Assembly (NCBI GenBank): GCA_000181795.3
Contig: CM012953.1
Span: 9,412,893-9,476,892, forward strand
DNA: 64,000 nucleotides
Reading direction: 5' to 3'
From: Trichinella spiralis
Taxonomy: Eukaryota > Nematoda > Enoplea > Trichinellida > Trichinellidae
Shown here: piece after piece, positions 14,201 to 23,885 of the stretch
How positions within the stretch are numbered: the stretch's first letter is position 1
Layout of the letters: each line of letters starts with the position of its first letter
Notes under the pieces: model-generated
Database searches by the model: none
What the model was told of the DNA's origin: nothing
Seen by the model: only the letters and a program-made list of their open reading frames with translations
Translations under genes and position numbers: made by a program

Positions 14201-16164
14201 CTCGAAACCCCAAATTCTGTGATCGTCACTTCCAGTGTTCATCAAGATTCGACCAGCAGGAGGCAAATCACTGAACTATTTGTCCACGGTCAACAGTATT
14301 ATGCGATCAAATCTAACGACAAATTTTCCATCTTCCCCACCGCTAATGACCTTAGTTCAATATTTAACAAAAAAACAATAAGCTTGAAAGCGATACTGCC
14401 AGAAGAGGAAAATGAACCGAATCAATTTGGAGCAAAAGTATACGGTGCTCGAACATATCGCGTTTACCAAAAGCTCAGCATATGTTCGGCAGCACCGAAA
14501 CATCAACTCTGCATATTGCTATTTCTGTGCATGCACTATTTGTCAAATGTTAAATTATTTTTTCAACATACTTGAATATTTTACTTCGTTCTTTTTCGGT
14601 CAAAGACTGAAGAAATGCAAACATCAACTGCTCCTCCGTTATTTTAGGCATTTCTGAATTTTCAATTTTCTTGCCCATTTTCTACAAAAAATTCTACCGT
14701 TAACAATTTCAGTATATATATAGATATATAGGTAAATTGTTTATTCAAAAAAATCTAACATTATAAATAAAAATTTTTTTAAGTATACCATTACTCTTCA
14801 TTTTTTACCAAACTCACCTCAATGGCAATATCAGCACGGACATCATCAACAATATGCCGTTTCAATGTAAGACCATACTCAGAATGCATGTCACTCAGCA
14901 ATTCATTTGTATGCTCCAATTCTAAAAAAAGTTGAAAAGTCAAAAATGACAATTTTTTATATTGCACAACAGTTCATATTGCTGTTAATAAAAATCAAAT
15001 AGAAAACATACGATCATTGTCTCCAGTTGTGTCAGGTTGTTTCTCTACAAAGTGCTTTGTGGTGTTCATCTGTGCCGATGTTCCAGCATTCGATCTTGCA
15101 AGTTTGATCAAATCAGACGGATTTGTACAATCTAAAAAACAACCCTTTAAAATCCTTTTTCAAATACAATTTCCAATTATATTTTATCATTATACTCTCA
15201 TATTTGAAAATATATACAATTAAAGCATATTATAATAAATCTAAAAGCATTAAGACAAGATATTTTTCACGTTAAGAACAAAAACTTGTTAAATAATTAC
15301 ACCCAGCGTCTTCAAAATTGCCAGACATGTTGAACAATGGACATTCACGATCCGTATTGATGTGCCCCCATTTATGGCACTTCACACATCGAACGTTACG
15401 TACTTGAATGCCGAATGGCTGATCACGTATCGTATCGTCTCCTTTAGCCCAACTAAGAAAAAAAATACATGTTATTAATAAGCAAACGGGAACATAATTA
15501 CATACGATTCTCGGGGAGCATTATATTTTCGCTGCCATTCAAATTTTGGTTCCAAATCTGGATGTAATTCTTTTTCTTCAGCTTTTACACCAGCCGGTGC
15601 ATCGTACATAAACGCCAATCCTAAACGTGCTTTCTCGTCACCAAGGAGAGCTCTGAAAATTCACTCACTATATCATCAAGTAAAAAACGTACACCGTTTT
15701 AAACAATATTTATGTCAAAGTCATGTAACATTTACACTACCAAATTCATCAAATCAAATCAATAGTTTCTGATAATTTTATAACCTTTCTTGTAAACAGT
15801 ACTAAATAATAAACTTATTACTCATCATATAATATATAAAAGCCAAATGCTAAAAAACTTATTTATAGTGGAAGTGAAAAGAATGGTTTGTTCGTTGATA
15901 ACAAAATACGATATTAGAAATATGAATTAACAACAAAGCGGTAAAAAGCACAAGCGTAAATTGGAAAAAAAGATAGATAAATAAATACATTACTCACTTG
16001 TTATTTAAGATTTCTTGCTCTTTTTCATATTGTGCCCGTAATTCTTCCTGCTTCTTTTTCTCTGCAGCCAATTTTTGTTCAGCCATAAACACTTTTTTCA
16101 GATTCCATATGGCTGAAGGATGGAAGTCCTTCTTGGACATGTAATTATTGAAGCCTTTTCCCAT
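11295..16164 (-). CDS. CIR1: CIR1 homologue, corepressor interacting with RBPJ
   Basis: This nuclear adaptor links the Notch effector RBPJ/CSL to histone deacetylase complexes and also associates with splicing factors. Eight exons (minus strand) join in frame: 16164-15998, 15652-15506, 15452-15301, 15131-15012, 14921-14818, 14681-14572, 11746-11610, 11530-11295, giving about 390 residues. The N-terminus [17 protein letters not shown] and the following basic coiled coil match the family's N-terminal domain. Exon 3 carries the invariant [23 protein letters not shown] region, a CCHC-like knuckle ending DRECPLF. Exon 6 encodes [15 protein letters not shown], like the conserved central helix. The last exons are Lys/Arg/Ser-rich with a serine cluster and RS-like tail. 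The 2.8-kb intron between exons 6 and 7 contains an intronless transferrin on the opposite strand. The DNTTIP1 start is 1.24 kb away, head to head. Confidence 0.92.
12281..14575 (+). CDS. divergent two-lobed transferrin family protein, intronless
   Basis: A single open frame of 764 residues encodes a transferrin-like protein. The alternative start at 12344 places a hydrophobic signal or anchor segment ([14 protein letters not shown]) at its N-terminus, so it may be the real start. Lobe 1 begins [10 protein letters not shown]. It keeps the spaced cysteines, the FFGPSCMPG segment, [20 protein letters not shown] and LLCLHG. Lobe 2 begins near [17 protein letters not shown] and keeps [24 protein letters not shown] and DYSKCNW. 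Iron chemistry looks lost: the Asp position reads LQAEEIY, the tyrosine of GYTGAF is replaced in GEDGSL, and the Thr/Arg carbonate site (CHTGLGR in classical members) reads CLPALAE. The C-terminus ends in a hydrophobic stretch ([12 protein letters not shown]) that could be a GPI signal, as in melanotransferrin. An Asn run (13261–13281) lies in the inter-lobe linker. It sits antisense inside a CIR1 intron and its stop overlaps CIR1 exon 6 by four bases. Confidence 0.82.
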   Translation: MNRMENAKPPAAQAVTNRYIYMAMQAAGTAIATLLLMSFKSFGLQSTQTTRWCVVDSPANRQLCSEMVDDLAKAMNSGGKIECVFGKHRVDCMRQVEAGLADCINLQAEEIYAAGRYLELRPTLAERWLGDEFAERSFAVVRRRSTGHVPSVHRWLKRLENKRLCLPALAEPNIHYQALANVLLPLGVVRQERIHCQSTAQTLADFFGPSCMPGQWTRPNGQNERFTADHTQCALCHDDCSKEDQHAGEDGSLRCLTERDADIAFTSRPALLRWITSNSSNSTSPTTTDGSRRFQLLCLHGQLADLESTSCAWFARKTNAIVTAPVDNNNNNNNPTTVKTIVDIFNLFKKSKPNWFQRLLFTGDQVSELIRLQYHSTYERYLGKLFVRSFESPFPEQICPKWNVKFCVVGQEKMRKCVDMAIAWASVRLKPTIVCQLANHRQQCLARIRSAQSDATLVATPEAIQAQTFDDVVPVAMEVSADDSMASYVLAVVAKRKSNSAFKHRRQLFHNANVCFDNDQTKAIVMVSLELDGMVEMRQCQFQQAAEDFFFNTKSICTNTIVRRENSLCKLCRNFNSYNFFWKFHAADVSNYAAKSEADIAFLHLTVDQIQKLQHGSNFLNLLCPNGQRKPINDYSKCNWLETPNSVIVTSSVHQDSTSRRQITELFVHGQQYYAIKSNDKFSIFPTANDLSSIFNKKTISLKAILPEEENEPNQFGAKVYGARTYRVYQKLSICSAAPKHQLCILLFLCMHYLSNVKLFFQHT

Positions 16165-17402
16165 TTTTTCAATTTAACTTGCTATATTTGAAATAACAAA
16201 AAATCGCAGCTGCTACTCAGTAGTTGTTATTGAAACTACAGTAGTACAACAGTAATTTGATTCAAAAGTACATAAAAATTTATAGCAATAAGCTTCTGAA
16301 TTAATAAATAATATGAAACCAAATTAATCACCATAAATGAATGTATTCATATATACAAATTATTAAAACGCATCAAGTGAACTTTTATGATTATCATAAT
16401 AACAATTTGACCATTGACCAATTGCATGGAGACTTCACCATTTTCAACACTTTATTTATTCAACATTAATCATTTAAACCATATAAATTACTTATAGCAT
16501 GAAATAATTATTAAATGAATAAATTTATATATGAATAATACTTTGTGGAATAATATTTTTTAACTAATAATGTTTGAATACTATTTCTTTGACTATCACT
16601 CCGTTATTTTATATTTTATGCAACATACTGTCTTTGAAAGTCATTATTAATGTTTTAGGGTTTATAATTAATATGAATTGCTGCTTCTATAATTTGTAAT
16701 TTTATGATTAGTCATTAAAATTGTTAAGCTTGATTGTCAATATTACAGTACTTGATTAATTTGGAATGGTTGCCAACAATTGTTATTATGCAGGTTGTGT
16801 GGGTGGAATTAGTTGAGGATATTTTTCTATTATTTTTTTAAAACAGAGTTTTCGCTTATTGTTAATCATTGAAATTGCAAGTGATATTTGCAGCACTGGA
16901 GGTTGGAAACGTGACGTCACAGTAAGAAGGAAGTTTGAAAAGTTTATTGCAGTTTGGAAACGCAAATGCATGACGCGGTTTGAGCATTTTAAATTTTTGT
17001 TATTTTTGCAGAAAAAATTACAAGATGGCTTGATATTCTTAAGCATATGATAATTCGGCTTTGCTTTGCTTCAACAGTTTTTGACCTAGTTGTTTTTTCA
17101 CCTTACATTAATTCTTAGGCTTGTATTTGCAGTGCCTTTATTTTTTTTCTATGATGAAGTGAAATTGCTTTGGAATGCACTTTTTTATTGCACTGTTTTG
17201 CAATTATCCATCTTTTGCAATTATTTTATTTTGTAAAATGCCTATTTTCATATCAACTTCCTTGTACAGGGTGTCGATTGGCTGTTTTGCTGTTACGCAT
17301 AGCAAATTCTTGTTGCGTCATAAAGTTCAACAATCAGAAAATATGGATTTGATGATATTCGTACTTTCAGATTAGAACCCACATTCCTAGTTGTTGAATT
17401 AT
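16165..17402. other. intergenic region between divergent CIR1 and DNTTIP1
   Basis: 1.24 kb of AT-rich sequence separates the CIR1 start codon (minus strand) from the DNTTIP1 start codon (plus strand). It must carry both 5' regions. A GC-richer patch around 16895–16980 (containing GTGACGTCAC, a palindromic CRE-like site, near 16911) is the only obvious candidate regulatory element. No coding exon was recognised. Confidence 0.5.
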
Positions 17403-19726
17403 ATGGATAATTTGATGGTCGCCAAAGCTGACCCGTCCTCTATCAAAGATTCGGTAATGGCTTTACTTGTTAATTGCTTTTGTTTATTTATTTATTTACT
17501 TTCATTTAGAATTTATTTACGCCTTATAACAAACGGTTGAAAATATTGAAGTCATGGCGAAACCATGGAAAATTTAATCCTAGAGATTACAGTCGTTTTC
17601 TTGTTGACAGGTATGTGCTCCTGCACAACGCATTGTTTGATCAATTGTTTTGTTCCACTCATGCAATAAATATTGCACTGCAGGTTAGGCAACGAGTATG
17701 ATTTAGCGAAATCCGGGTTGAGTGCTTTAAGAGCTTTGATTCAAGTGAACATCAACGCCGAGTTGAAAGGCATCATACAACGATACGCTGAGGTATTGCA
17801 TGTTTTTTGCCGATGAAATAGAAAAAAGTTACTTTTTGTTTCACATGTGCTAATGTTTCATGTATATAATTAATAATTGTCTATTGAGTTTTGAATTTTG
17901 AGCACAGAGAAGAATGTTGTAGTTTATCGTGAAGAACAGCAATTTAATTGCTTAATTGTTTTCGGTTTAAATTGTCCAATCGATCGAAGCGTTTTCAGCT
18001 TTACTTCCGTTTACTTGTTTCAAGTTATGATTTGCAGCTAAATGATTCCTTGGATATATATTTTTTACATTCTTGTTTCATTTAATTGAACTTGATTTTG
18101 CATTTTTGGGTTTATCAGAAAGAAAATTAAATATGTCAATACCAGTGATTAAGTAAGTTGGAATGTGGCATTATCTTTTTCCAAGCAGAATGTACGCCAC
18201 TGTTAACTACTGACTGTTGTTTAACTTGGATGATAGCGTTTTAACTGCAGCATGAATTTAGAAGTACTTTGCGCCTGCGATTCGGAATATTTCTGGAAAT
18301 ATGGAAGGCATTTCTAGTGAACGTCTTTTGCATGGAATATGCCGTGAAGTATTGGAAGAGGTATTCAATAATAATTTATGTTAATTTAAGATCACTGTTT
18401 GAAGTATTATTTACCATCATTGTTTGTACTATTTGAAATTATCACTGTTCTTTTTGCAAAGAAAATAGTCAATTTTTAGGCTAAGCATTTGTATCCGGCG
18501 GTGACGGCGGAAAAATTGGCGACCAACGAGAAAGGCACGAGGTTTTTCAATTTGAACCAGGTAGTGCAGTGCAAAGACATTTTTATTTGTTGCATTGTAG
18601 TTTAAGTCAGACAAATCACTGTTGAAGTGTTTAGCGAAGGTCACTGAAGAGCTTTTGATGAATTATTTGAATATATATGTTTCATTTGCAATTTATTTGT
18701 AATATTTTGAATAAATTTTCAGATTCATCGTGGTCATTTGAAGCATTTGTTCGTTGAAGCGAATTCTGAAGATGGCTCATCGTCGGACAGTTTGGAGGTG
18801 GAGTCGGTAGGTGGTGAACAAGTAAATTGTTCATTTATTTGTGATTTAATAATCGTTGATTTAAGATGTACGAGTTTCATCCCCGTACAGTAACTCCAAT
18901 TGCTGGATAGTATGTGTTCAAGAAAAGCAGAAATATTTTTTAAATTTAAATAATATCTATCTTTCATCTATTTGAATTTATTTTTTTTTTTAAATTTTTC
19001 AGCTACAACAGCAAACGTATGAAGCCCAGTGACAGCAAGCATTTTGTTGAAAAGGTGATGCGTGCGATTGATTTTAAATTCATGTCACGTTGTGTGCAAG
19101 TCTATTTTACAATTTGTTCAGATGAATCCGGATCGTCTGGTTGATGAATCGCTATTTGTTCTTGGAACAGCAGCGAACATGTATGTCACTTTTTTTAATT
19201 TAAAATATTTCCATTAATTCTTCATTTCATGCTAGTGCTCTTGGGTATTCCGGTCAACGTGGACGTATTTACAGCAAATTTCCATGGCTGTTTAAGGTTT
19301 GCATTGTTTTGTTTTCATATTTCATTTCGAATTGCTTATTTTTTTTCTCTTGTAATAACAGTACATCGGTGATAGTGAAGATAGACTTTGGTTGGTGAAT
19401 TGCAAATTGCGAAGAAAAGCGAACGGTGGTAAAGTGATCTTCATCCTTTTGGAAGATTTGCTGGAAATTGTATCATTGCCAGAATTTAGGTAAGATGAAA
19501 CAAATGCATATACAAATTGGCTAGCAGCTATTTAATTGGTTGTGGTGGTGGTGGTGGTTCGCTTCAGCTGCCTTTTCATCCAATTTTGATATTCTTGTTT
19601 AGCGTTGAATGCAAAACTGCCGTTCGACAATTGGAAAGTTTCTGCGTTCCATCATGGTTGCTTGAGAAGATGAAGCACCAGATGGCTGAGATGAAGGCAT
19701 TGGACGGCCCGATCCCGGCGACATGA
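17403..19726 (+). CDS. DNTTIP1: DNTTIP1 (TdIF1) homologue, MiDAC histone deacetylase scaffold
   Basis: In vertebrates this protein dimerises and scaffolds HDAC1/2 with MIDEAS in the mitotic deacetylase complex, and its C-terminal domain binds DNA and nucleosomes. Twelve small exons join in frame: 17403-17453, 17510-17610, 17684-17792, 18262-18360, 18480-18560, 18723-18806, 18866-18909, 19003-19054, 19122-19180, 19236-19296, 19362-19489, 19603-19726. The product is about 330 residues, almost exactly the human length. The helical N-terminal dimerisation region includes LRALIQVNINAELKGIIQRYAE. The C-terminal SKI/SNO/DAC-like domain includes ALGYSGQRGRIYSKFPWLFKY, GGKVIFILLEDL and FCVPSWLLEKMK, all recognisable against the vertebrate protein. 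Exon 4 was placed by phase and by similarity, since a more upstream AG would shift the frame. An AATAAA lies 43 bases after the stop. Its neighbour CIR1 is also an HDAC-linked corepressor. Confidence 0.9.
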
Positions 19727-19768
19727 TGATTTAGTAGTGATTTAAGTTGAAGTCTTCGAGCATTTAAA

Positions 19769-19774
19769 AATAAA
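19769..19774 (+). terminator. polyadenylation signal of DNTTIP1
   Basis: AATAAA hexamer shortly after the DNTTIP1 stop codon, in the right strand and distance for a short 3' UTR. It fits the convergent C2-protein gene ending at 20027. Confidence 0.6.
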
Positions 19775-20026
19775 TGATGAATGAACGAAACAATTCGCAA
19801 TTTATATTTTAAAAAATGTAATATGCGGATTCAGAATTCGATCAAAAAAATTCATCAAAGTGAACTAACTGGCAGTAATTTTTCGCTATAAAAGCAAACA
19901 ATATCGTTTGGTTGAAATACAACAATGCAATTATAATAGGAGTTGTACATAATGTTTGCATCAGCAATGTTCGTTCGATAATATGTCGAATGTCGGGGAA
20001 AAAGTTCGTCAATATCAATTGTGGTA

Positions 20027-23000
20027 TCACTTTGGTGGTATAATTTTTTCCATCAGATTATCCAATTCACACAACTTCTCTCTAAAATGAAAATGTAAAT
20101 AATGTATACCGTATTTAAAAAAAGAAAATATTATTTCAAGCTACTTTAATGTTTCAGCTAAAACAGATCGCGATGCCGCAGGCGTATCCATAGACGTCGA
20201 TGTGACCCCTTTCACCAATGATTCACATAAACTTTCTTCATTCTTCTCAGATGCAGGCTCCAATGCTTCAATAGTAAGCTGAAACAATGAAAAAATGATT
20301 TAATTTTATTTCATTTTAATAAAAATAAATTTAATTCAGCAATTATTATTATCATTATTGTTCGTTGTAGAATAAAAATTCCACACCGACAATGTTCGTT
20401 CAACAGAATGAATGAATGATAATTATTCGTGAAATCAATGTTACAAAACTATTTACGATGGTGAATATTTTGAAAATGAGAAACCTGAAGTTGGCCAGGA
20501 GATCCGGCTCTCAAGTCAATAATGTCAAACCACCAAGTAGAACGAATCGACGAAGACATCACCACTTGGGCAACGTCGACACTGACAGCGCCCAAGAGAA
20601 GTTCGCTCTGTTCATCTGACGATGATTTGTGCCATATGTGAAAAACAATTGTCTAAAATTAATGAAAATAGAATTTCAACAAATTAATAAATATGAAAAA
20701 TTACTCGCTGTTCAGGCATCAATTTCAACTTGGTCTTCCAATCCCAACGTGGATGAAAGGATGCAGGCGCAACTTCAGATTTGATCATTCGATTATCAAT
20801 TCTGTAAGATACAAAAGCACTTGGAGGTTGCATGTGTTGCCTGAAAGAAAAAATATTACCACGGTGCTTTTACCCTGTTTACCTTTATACCCTTCATCCC
20901 CATTGCTACTAACGGCCGGCAAATATCTCGCCTGATGAACAATCAGTCGTAAAAACATTGGGCACTGACGTCCCTGAATTGGCGATTTCCATGCAGCCCA
21001 CTTCGAACGTTGTGCGTTGGCTTGAATTTTCTGATTAAATTTGCTACCAGTCCTACTGTAGTGCTGATCGTAAGTTAAATCAAGTACAGTTTCCGTTTGT
21101 ACGCCAACGGAACGTGATTTAGCTGAAATGGGAATGTTAGCGAATGCTCGCCGTTTCAGCAAATTATCCACATGGCATTCAACGCATTCAGTGCTAACTG
21201 AATGGCCCGACTGAACGGCCTCGACGCCTGCATCGCTCAGAGGGCTTTGCAAAGGCTGCAGATGACTTCGATCGAATCGAATCTCGTCATACTGGTCCGA
21301 CAACAGTGATTCTTCATTTGGCACATCTAACGGCAAAGTTAGATCTCTTCTCCCAACGATGTGTCTTTCGACGAATGGGGAAAATGAACTTCCGTCATTA
21401 GCCGTGCCAGATTTTCTGCCCCTGCTTCTTTCGGCTGCTTTTAACTGTCTATTTACGGCCCCAACTCCAACTCCAGCTACTGCTGGTTTCGTCGTTGTCA
21501 AGGTGTCCAAAAAAGACATGGACTTCAATTTCATTGTAGTCGGATTGCGCAACGGTTCAACTCGCTCAGTGAAAGATGCATGACGCGAACCGATCAACAC
21601 GGTCACCTGGCAATAAATCACAGGTGGATGCTATGGGAGCAGATGCAGTATTCAAAAATGCTTACTTTGAGAATACCAGATGCAGAACCGAAACAATGCA
21701 TTTCCAACGGCAAGCTGGCTTCAACTGCAAAAGGCAAAACAAGTAACTTGCACAATGGAAAGGAACACTTTGCAATCAATGATTCCTGAAAAATGTATCC
21801 ATATGCATCAATTTTCATTGTTAAACTGAAATTCATTTCATAAACTTGAATTACCTGCTTTCTGGAACTTTTGTAATAAATGCAAAATGACAAGTAACTT
21901 TCAGCCCAATGCTGAAGCAATGCTGGAGATACAATCAACAAAGAAACGTGTCGATGATTAAATCCGACAACTAAAATTAACTTTTAATTAAGTAAAAAAA
22001 ACTATTAATAATGTTACAAAGCATACCCGAAGGAAGTATTTCACGGGAACGGGCAGTTATGATCTTATCATATGCTCTGTCAGAATTCTTTTCAAACAGT
22101 GGCACACTATATCGCACCGCAAACGATCTGTATGTTTAATTTCAAAATTAAAATACTGACATCTGGTCTCATAATAAACAAATTTTGCGAACGTTGTTCA
22201 ATTAAAAAAAGGAATTTTTCTGAACATTTTTTGTTTAAAATAATTTTCATATGATTCAAATGAAAATTCTATTCGTTAACATACATATACATTTTAACTT
22301 TCTTGTTCAAATTTATATAATGTATTTCCAAAATTTAAAATTATTATTATAAATCGGTTCAATTAAACAACAAAAACAACCAAAATTCACTCAGTAATCA
22401 GTGTTGGAAAAATTTTACTCATTTATTTGTGGGACCCCATAAAAACAATATATATTAATAAAACAGACTGTTATCATTAGTGGGTTATTTGCAAAAATTT
22501 ACCCGTTACAATGACTGCGACGCCTGAAATCGTCCATGAAAAAATCGGGTATTTTTCGCCATATAAGTTCGTCAATAAAAACACGAATAAAAGTTGCTTG
22601 ATTCAACAGCTGCAATGTTTCGTCAACAAGGCTAGCATCAGTTGTATTAGCTAAAATATTCGCGCGCTTTCATTTGCAATATTTGAAAAAAAAATACACA
22701 ATAAAATTAATATTTTCAAAAATTCTGAAATGATAATGACAATCACATATACAACAGCTTAAAAGTGAACTAAATTTACAATTTTATAAACAAAAATATT
22801 CAGCAAAAGAATCATTTTCTTCATTTATAAAAGAAATTTATATTATAATGTAACAGTGCAAAAATCAACACAAATAACAAATAAAATTACCCATGCTTAT
22901 ATTCTTTCCCGCTTGCTGCGTATTCAACAGCCCAAACTCATCTTTTCCATCGTCAAAACTGACATGTTTGTCATGCTCATGCGGGTAATTGGCGTCGTGC

Positions 23001-23199
23001 AAATAATTGTCGTCGTTACTCCTGCAGAATAAAGTAAAAAAAATCAACATTATCCACATTGCAGAGTATCAGAAACTAACTGTTGTCGCATGTCCAACTC
23101 GTCCAACTGCGATATTTCGAGACTGTTGAGAGAATTCAACAACTGACTGAGATATTTTAATTTTGATAAAAGAGGCGTCACAAAATTTTCATCTTCCAT
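20027..23199 (-). CDS. C2-domain protein resembling the N-terminal part of C2CD3
   Basis: Eleven exons (minus strand) join in frame: 23199-23081, 23021-22891, 22650-22503, 22127-22027, 21970-21855, 21785-21666, 21606-20891, 20840-20705, 20652-20485, 20278-20145, 20081-20027, giving about 647 residues. After a short N-terminus, residues about 90–240 resemble the first C2 domain of C2CD3 (FIRVFIDELIWRKIP, then FAVRYSVPLF, and ASGILKVTVLIGS as the last strands). A Ser/Arg-rich linker of about 190 residues follows. A second C2 domain then starts near MFLRLIVHQARYLPAV, with SAFVSYRIDN, FHPRWDWKTKL and IVFHIWHK, and ends WWFDIIDLRAGSPGQL. The short tail includes EALEPASEKNEESLCES. C2CD3 acts at distal centriole appendages in ciliated animals but is over 2,000 residues there, so this would be a strongly reduced relative. 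Another ciliary or trafficking C2 protein is possible. The exon structure is secure; the family name is tentative. Confidence 0.62.
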
Positions 23200-23885
23200 T
23201 AAAAAAGCTTTGAATTAATTCAAAAAATGAGTTTTCCTTTTCAAAAAATGCGCAAACGAACAACGTTTCAACTGATAACGCATAAATATTGAAAAGATAA
23301 AAGTAAGCAATAAATTCGCCAATGTACAAAACTGATCATAGAATGATAAACAAATAAACAAAATTATACCAGTAGGTAAGGTGAAAATGACAAAACTCTA
23401 CCTATTTGCGCCGTTCAAGAACATGACAAGGCTTTGTTTTTTGAAAAGTAACGGTAGGTTTTTCAAAATCATTTACTGTATTCTATAATTGATAAGCAGG
23501 AAAAAATTTTTGTAAATTTTCAAAATTTTCATAAGAATCGTAAAAATTGATAAAAATGTTTTTAAATGTTTAATTTAAATAAATATAAAACGTTTTTAAT
23601 GATATATTTAATAATAAGCTTCATCGTTAGCGTGAAATTTTTGAAAAAAAACGATTTTTTAAAATGTACTGTATAACTTAAATTCATCATATATTATTGA
23701 TAATTTTAATTTTTTATTAATTAAAATTTAAAAAAATATTATAATTTCAAGCTCTGTTTTAATTTGTTTCAGTAACATGAACTTGATTTTTTCTACAGTA
23801 CAATATTGAATTGCCGTTTTGTTGTTTCACCGTCAATTGATGAATAATCAGTTTTTGCGAATTGGTAATTGTTTCCGCCGGTAAG
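23200..23885. other. divergent intergenic region, C2 protein / TEX10
   Basis: Extremely AT-rich (long A and T runs around 23480–23760) with no coding signal. It holds the 5' regions of two genes transcribed away from each other. Confidence 0.5.

Noticed and set aside
19842-20030. Hydrophobic 62-codon minus-strand frame at the end of the C2-protein gene
   Set aside because: It overlaps the stop codon in another frame. The correctly phased last exon ends at 20027, and the hydrophobicity reflects T-rich 3' UTR sequence.
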